Part shown: positions 60,900 to 64,000 of the stretch, in pieces | How the letters are laid out: each line of letters opens with the position of its first letter | How positions within the stretch are numbered: the stretch's first letter is position 1 | Source: Actinotignum schaalii FB123-CNA-2 | GTDB lineage: Bacteria; Actinomycetota; Actinomycetes; Actinomycetales; Actinomycetaceae | DNA length: 64,000 bases | Assembly (NCBI RefSeq): GCF_000411135.1 | Contig: NZ_KE150263.1 | Span: 310,594 to 374,593, forward strand | Direction: 5' to 3' | The notes under the pieces: generated by a model | Databases searched by the model: none | Seen by the model: the letters and a program-made list of their open reading frames with translations, nothing else | Told to the model about the DNA's origin: nothing | Made by a program: the position numbers and the translations under genes

Positions 60900-61847
60900 C
60901 TATTTTCCTTCCGAGGGCGTTACCCGACCCAGGAGCGAGACTTCTCCGGTGGAAATACGCACGTCACCGGCAGTGGTGGCGACCACGAGGGCGCCGTCGG
61001 CTAAAATCTGCACCCCGCGCCCGCGCACCGGAGTATCGCGGGGGCGGTTAACAGTGATTCCTCCGCGCAAGGTGTCGCAGGTGGCATTGAGTTCGGCTAA
61101 GAGTCCGGAACGTTCCGCCGCGGTAGTCCCGGTGCCGGTCACCCCGGCATCACTCGCCTCCGTTTCGGGTACGACGGCGCCGCTAGCTGCCGCCGGGCAC
61201 CTCCCGCTTGCGCAGGCGGCACCGAGGGCGGCCAGCCGCGCCCCGAGTTCGCGCAAGTAGACGGCAGCTACCTCGTCCCGGCTGGGAACCGGGAAGCCGG
61301 CGGTAGCAAGAGACGCGGAGGTGGGAGTGGGGAGTTCTTCGGTGCGCAACCCCAGGTTGATTCCCACCCCGAGGACAACTCCGATGTTCCCGGCTGCGTC
61401 CGTACTCACGACTTCACCCAGCACGCCGGCCAGTTTCGCGGCCCGCGGGCGGGTGACAATATCATTCGGCCAGGAAATCGCCACGTGGGCGCCGAGCTTT
61501 TCGAGGGCGGCGCGCGCGGCCAGGGCCCCGGCGAAAGTCACCCAGCTCAGCTCCGCGCGTACCGTTTCCGGTACCGCGATCAGTACCGAGAAGAGCAGGG
61601 AACCATCTTTCGTGGCGAACCAGGAGCGGCCCATCCGCCCGCGCCCATCGCTTTGCTCATCAGCAATGAGACCGCACACCAGCCCGGGTGCGGGAGCGCC
61701 CCCGGAACTGAGCCAGAGTTCAGCCAGATCATCCTGGGTGGATGTGGTCAGATCTGTATGCAGGAGCTCGGCACCTGGGATCCCTACCTCTCCCAGCGCG
61801 CTCGCGGTACGCGGGAAGAGCACGTCTCCTGAATGCACGTGACTCAC
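60900..61847 (-). CDS. birA: biotin-[acetyl-CoA-carboxylase] ligase
   Basis: 315 residues from a GTG at 61847, chosen for AGAAGG five bases upstream; a GTG at 61877 is the longer option. TTSTQDDLAELW, DEQSDGRGRMGRSWFA (the biotinyl-AMP loop GRGRxGRxW), WPNDIVT and GVGINLGLRTEEL define BirA; an SH3-like C-terminal domain follows. There is no N-terminal HTH, so it is a pure ligase, not a repressor. An Ala-rich insert with CASGRCPAAASG lies near 230. It heads the birA-acc-acc-fas run. Confidence 0.9.
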   Translation of the reverse strand: MSHVHSGDVLFPRTASALGEVGIPGAELLHTDLTTSTQDDLAELWLSSGGAPAPGLVCGLIADEQSDGRGRMGRSWFATKDGSLLFSVLIAVPETVRAELSWVTFAGALAARAALEKLGAHVAISWPNDIVTRPRAAKLAGVLGEVVSTDAAGNIGVVLGVGINLGLRTEELPTPTSASLATAGFPVPSRDEVAAVYLRELGARLAALGAACASGRCPAAASGAVVPETEASDAGVTGTGTTAAERSGLLAELNATCDTLRGGITVNRPRDTPVRGRGVQILADGALVVATTAGDVRISTGEVSLLGRVTPSEGK

Positions 61848-61879
61848 CTCAGCCTTCTTTCCGGCGGGCCACCCCACCG

Positions 61880-61935
61880 CTAACTTACTAATGCGTAACC
61901 TTACGTAATCGTAACTTACGGATTCGTAACATACG
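61880..61935. promoter_or_regulatory. iterated CGTAAC-TTACG boxes
   Basis: CTAACTTAC (61880-61888), CGTAACCTTACG (61894-61905), CGTAACTTACG (61910-61920) and CGTAACATACG (61925-61935) repeat every 14-16 bases. The two central boxes are themselves palindromic (CGTAA/TTACG). They lie between the divergent birA and ABC-transporter genes, close to birA. They look like an array of binding sites for a regulator I cannot name. Confidence 0.55.
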
Positions 61936-62064
61936 CGCTTCGCTGGCGCGCGCCACCGTTAGACCTCTCACACCCGAGGCGCGCAAAGCCCGCAAATGCG
62001 CCAAACTCGCGGTTATCCACCCGCATATTCACATGTTTATACATCTAGGCGCATACTTACTGGC

Positions 62065-62070
62065 TATACT
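62065..62070 (+). promoter_or_regulatory. -10 box of the amino-acid ABC transporter operon
   Basis: TATACT (five of six bases) 63 bases before ATG 62133; transcription would start near 62077. The -35 region is not clear. Confidence 0.5.
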
Positions 62071-62132
62071 TGGGATTGTTCCGAGTAATTTCCACCCGAA
62101 CACTGAAAAAACATTCACCGTAGGGGAAGAAA

Positions 62133-63044
62133 ATGAAGAAAACATTCGCGTTGCTCGCTGCCGGCCTCCTCACGCTGGGCGCCTGCTCCAATGATGAGGC
62201 TGCTTTAACGGATTCCACCGCCGCGGCCGATCCGGGTGAGTCCGGTTTCGCTGTTGATGGCATCGCGGCAGATTCCGCCGTCGCTGCCCTAGTTCCCGCG
62301 GATATTACCGCGCGCGGGCAATTACGCAACGGCGCGTCCACCGATTACGCTCCCGCGGAATACCGCAAGGCGGACGGGCAGACCCCCACCGGTTACGATA
62401 TTGATCTCACGCGCGCCATCGCGAAAAAGATGGGGCTCAAAGACGGCACCACCACGCACGTGGAATTTGATTCCCTTCTCCCCCAGATCGGCACCAAATT
62501 CGATGTGGGCCTGTCCACCTTCACCGTCACCCCCGAACGTGAAGAAGCCTTCAATATGATCACGTACTTCGAGGCGGGATCCGAATATGGAGTACCGGCC
62601 AAGTCCAGCGATTTCACCCCGGATAACCCCTGCGGTTTCACCATCGGGGTGCAAACAGGCTCCTCGCAGGAGGATGCCCTCAAGGAGGCCACCGCTGCCT
62701 GCGAAGCCAAGGGCGCCAAGCCAATTAAGATCATGTCCCTACCTGACGTACCGCAAATCGTTACCCGGGTGGTCTCCGGCCAGTACGACGCTATTTTCGC
62801 CGATTCCCCGGTACTCGGTTACGCGGTTGCCCGGTCGAACGGGCAACTGAAGACCACGGGTGATATCTACGATTCAGCCCCGGTGGCTATCGCGGTCGCC
62901 AAGGACAACCCGGAGCTCGCCAAAGCGGTGCAGGCCGCGCTGCAATCCCTCATGGATTCGGGAGAACTCAAGGAGATCTTCGCACATTACGGCATTACCG
63001 AAGGTGTGCTGAGCACCGCCGAGATTAACCCCCAGGTGCAGTAA
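62133..63044 (+). CDS. amino-acid ABC transporter substrate-binding lipoprotein
   Basis: 303 residues. Signal peptide MKKTFALLAAGLLTLGAC with lipobox LGAC (Cys18), a linker of about 50 residues, then a family 3 solute-binding domain: TGYDIDLTRAIAKKMGLKDG, DVGLSTFTVTPEREEAFNMITYF and CGFTIGVQTGSSQEDALKEA. It should capture a polar amino acid outside the cell. AGGGGA before the ATG. It is the first gene of a three-gene transporter operon, and its stop overlaps the next start by one base. Confidence 0.92.
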   Translation: MKKTFALLAAGLLTLGACSNDEAALTDSTAAADPGESGFAVDGIAADSAVAALVPADITARGQLRNGASTDYAPAEYRKADGQTPTGYDIDLTRAIAKKMGLKDGTTTHVEFDSLLPQIGTKFDVGLSTFTVTPEREEAFNMITYFEAGSEYGVPAKSSDFTPDNPCGFTIGVQTGSSQEDALKEATAACEAKGAKPIKIMSLPDVPQIVTRVVSGQYDAIFADSPVLGYAVARSNGQLKTTGDIYDSAPVAIAVAKDNPELAKAVQAALQSLMDSGELKEIFAHYGITEGVLSTAEINPQVQ

Positions 63045-63844
63045 TGGAGACAATTCATCCGCAAGCCCGCGTGAAGCTGAGCAATATTGTGTGGCTCATC
63101 GTCATGGCGGTACTCGGGGCGATGGCGCTTAACGCGCTCATCACCAATGATGCTTTCCACTGGGATGTGGTGGGGCGTTATCTTTTCGATTGGCGGATCC
63201 TGCGCGGTATCGTCTACACCCTGGTACTGACCGTGCTGGCCATGGTTATTGGCATTATTTTGGCACTGACCATGGCGGTGCTGCGCGAATCGACTAACGC
63301 GGTATTGCGCGCGGCGGCCCGTTTTTATATTTGGTTCTTCCGCGGCACCCCGATTTACACCCAGCTTATGTTCTGGGGCCTGCTCCCCTCGCTTTATCAG
63401 AAGCTATCACTGGGGATTCCTTTCGGGCCGGAGTTCTTTACCTTCCAAACAGACCGGGTCATCACCCCGTTTATCGCGGCGATTATCGGACTGGGACTCA
63501 ACGAAGGTGCCTACCTGGCGGAAATTATCCGTTCCGGTTTGGGTGCGATTGATCCGGGCCAGCGGGAAGCCGCCGTGGCGCTGGGGATGCGTTCGGGCAC
63601 GATCATGCGGCGTATTATTTTGCCGCAGGCCATGCGTATTATTATTCCGCCCACCGGGAACGAAACAATCTCGATGCTCAAAACCACGTCGCTGGTGCTC
63701 GCCGTCCCCTTCACTCTGGACCTCACTTTCGCGGCCCAGGATTTGGGTTCGAAAACGTACCTTACCCTTCCCCTTCCTCGTGGTCGCGGCGATCTGGTAC
63801 CTGGTTATTACTTCGCTGCTCATGATGGTGCAGCACCGTATTGA
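63044..63844 (+). pseudogene. amino-acid ABC transporter permease, apparent frameshift near the 3' end
   Basis: HisM/GlnP-type permease with five membrane segments and the EAA loop AALGMRSGTIMRRIILPQAMR. From about residue 242 the reading frame turns into unrelated basic sequence and stops at 63842-63844. The plus-one frame continues the family perfectly (PFLVVAAIWYLVITSLLMMVQHRIERHFARGFDGR), so a base seems to be gained at or near the C4 run at 63770-63773. The corrected frame stays open to the window end, past the start of the ATPase gene; a compensating change or a late stop must lie somewhere. It may be a sequencing error, a true mutation or a programmed shift. Confidence 0.75.
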
Positions 63845-63918
63845 ACGCCATTTCGCGCGCGGTTTTGACGGACGCACGGCGACGACGGCTTTCCTCGACG
63901 TCACCCCTAAGGAGCACA

Positions 63919-64000
63919 ATGACTCACGCCATGGTGGACGTGTGCAACGTCTACAAATCTTTCGGCGACCACACCGTTCTCAAAGGTGTCAATCTCACGG
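63919..64000 (+). CDS. amino-acid ABC transporter ATP-binding protein (partial)
   Basis: Only the first 27 codons are in the window: MTHAMVDVCNVYKSFGDHTV, then LKGVNLT. This is the start of a GlnQ/HisP-type ATPase (VYKSFGDHTVLKGV). AAGGAG five bases before the ATG supports it. With the two genes before it this forms the usual binding protein - permease - ATPase operon. Confidence 0.88.
   Translation, partial: MTHAMVDVCNVYKSFGDHTVLKGVNLT

Overview
The window is a 64 kb piece of a high-GC Gram-positive chromosome (Actinomycetota). It has a fused type I fatty acid synthase of about 3,000 residues with its own acyl-CoA carboxylase and BirA genes, an AdnA/AdnB helicase-nuclease pair, the small actinobacterial families DUF3107 and DUF3117, a tad pilus locus and many GTG or apparently leaderless starts. 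FAS-I together with the other content fits Actinomycetaceae-like bacteria best, but the genus is a guess. Almost everything is ordinary chromosomal backbone; the accessory part is mainly the first 3.3 kb.

Layout. 1-3250: a complete tmRNA gene (ssrA, plus strand) with its terminator, then a compact XRE regulator / ImmA-IrrE peptidase / PIN-nuclease cassette and a small lipoprotein. 3333-9007 (minus): prfB, ftsE, ftsX, a LytM-type peptidoglycan hydrolase, a membrane protein and smpB. 9017-13841 (minus): a minimal tad locus (ATPase, two membrane proteins, a pilin-like peptide and three pseudopilin-like proteins). 14049-24859: a phosphotransferase-fold protein, adnB/adnA, DUF3107 and a DEAD-box RNA helicase. 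24956-33165: MarC, a PHP phosphoesterase, an aminopeptidase P - MgtE-like - DUF1003 - Mrp run, an O-methyltransferase, DUF3117 and a LOG-family protein. 33224-42968: a mannose-1-phosphate guanylyltransferase, YihY, a glyA-folD-xthA operon, an amino-acid permease, acpS and an NCS1 nucleobase permease. 43061-48105: a lipoprotein, two membrane proteins, a repeat-rich intergenic region and a YcaQ/AlkX-like DNA glycosylase. 48251-61847 (minus): birA - biotin carboxylase - carboxyltransferase - FAS-I. 62133-64000: an amino-acid ABC transporter cut by the window edge, whose permease appears frameshifted.

How the parts fit. birA, both carboxylase subunits and FAS-I form one fatty-acid module (biotinylation, malonyl-CoA, chain synthesis); AcpS at 40.8-41.3 kb supplies the phosphopantetheine arm, because this FAS has no transferase domain of its own. 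FtsE, FtsX and the LytM hydrolase form a division-linked cell-wall module. ssrA and smpB are both here but on opposite strands with the accessory cassette between them.

The most interesting signal is regulatory. Four copies of the spaced motif TTGTCGTAR-N8-TANNNT (one copy with GTGTCG) lie upstream of adnA, DUF3107, yihY and glyA, two of them back to back in a perfect palindrome. This matches the LexA-independent, PafBC-type DNA-damage promoter described in mycobacteria (tTGTCRgtg-N8-TAnnnT) and predicts that adnAB is damage-inducible in this organism. Other points are the XRE/ImmA/PIN cassette next to tmRNA, iterated CGTAAC-TTACG boxes between birA and the ABC transporter, nested tandem duplications and a long hairpin near 46.8-47.0 kb, and a dispersed GCGGCG-YCGTCG element.
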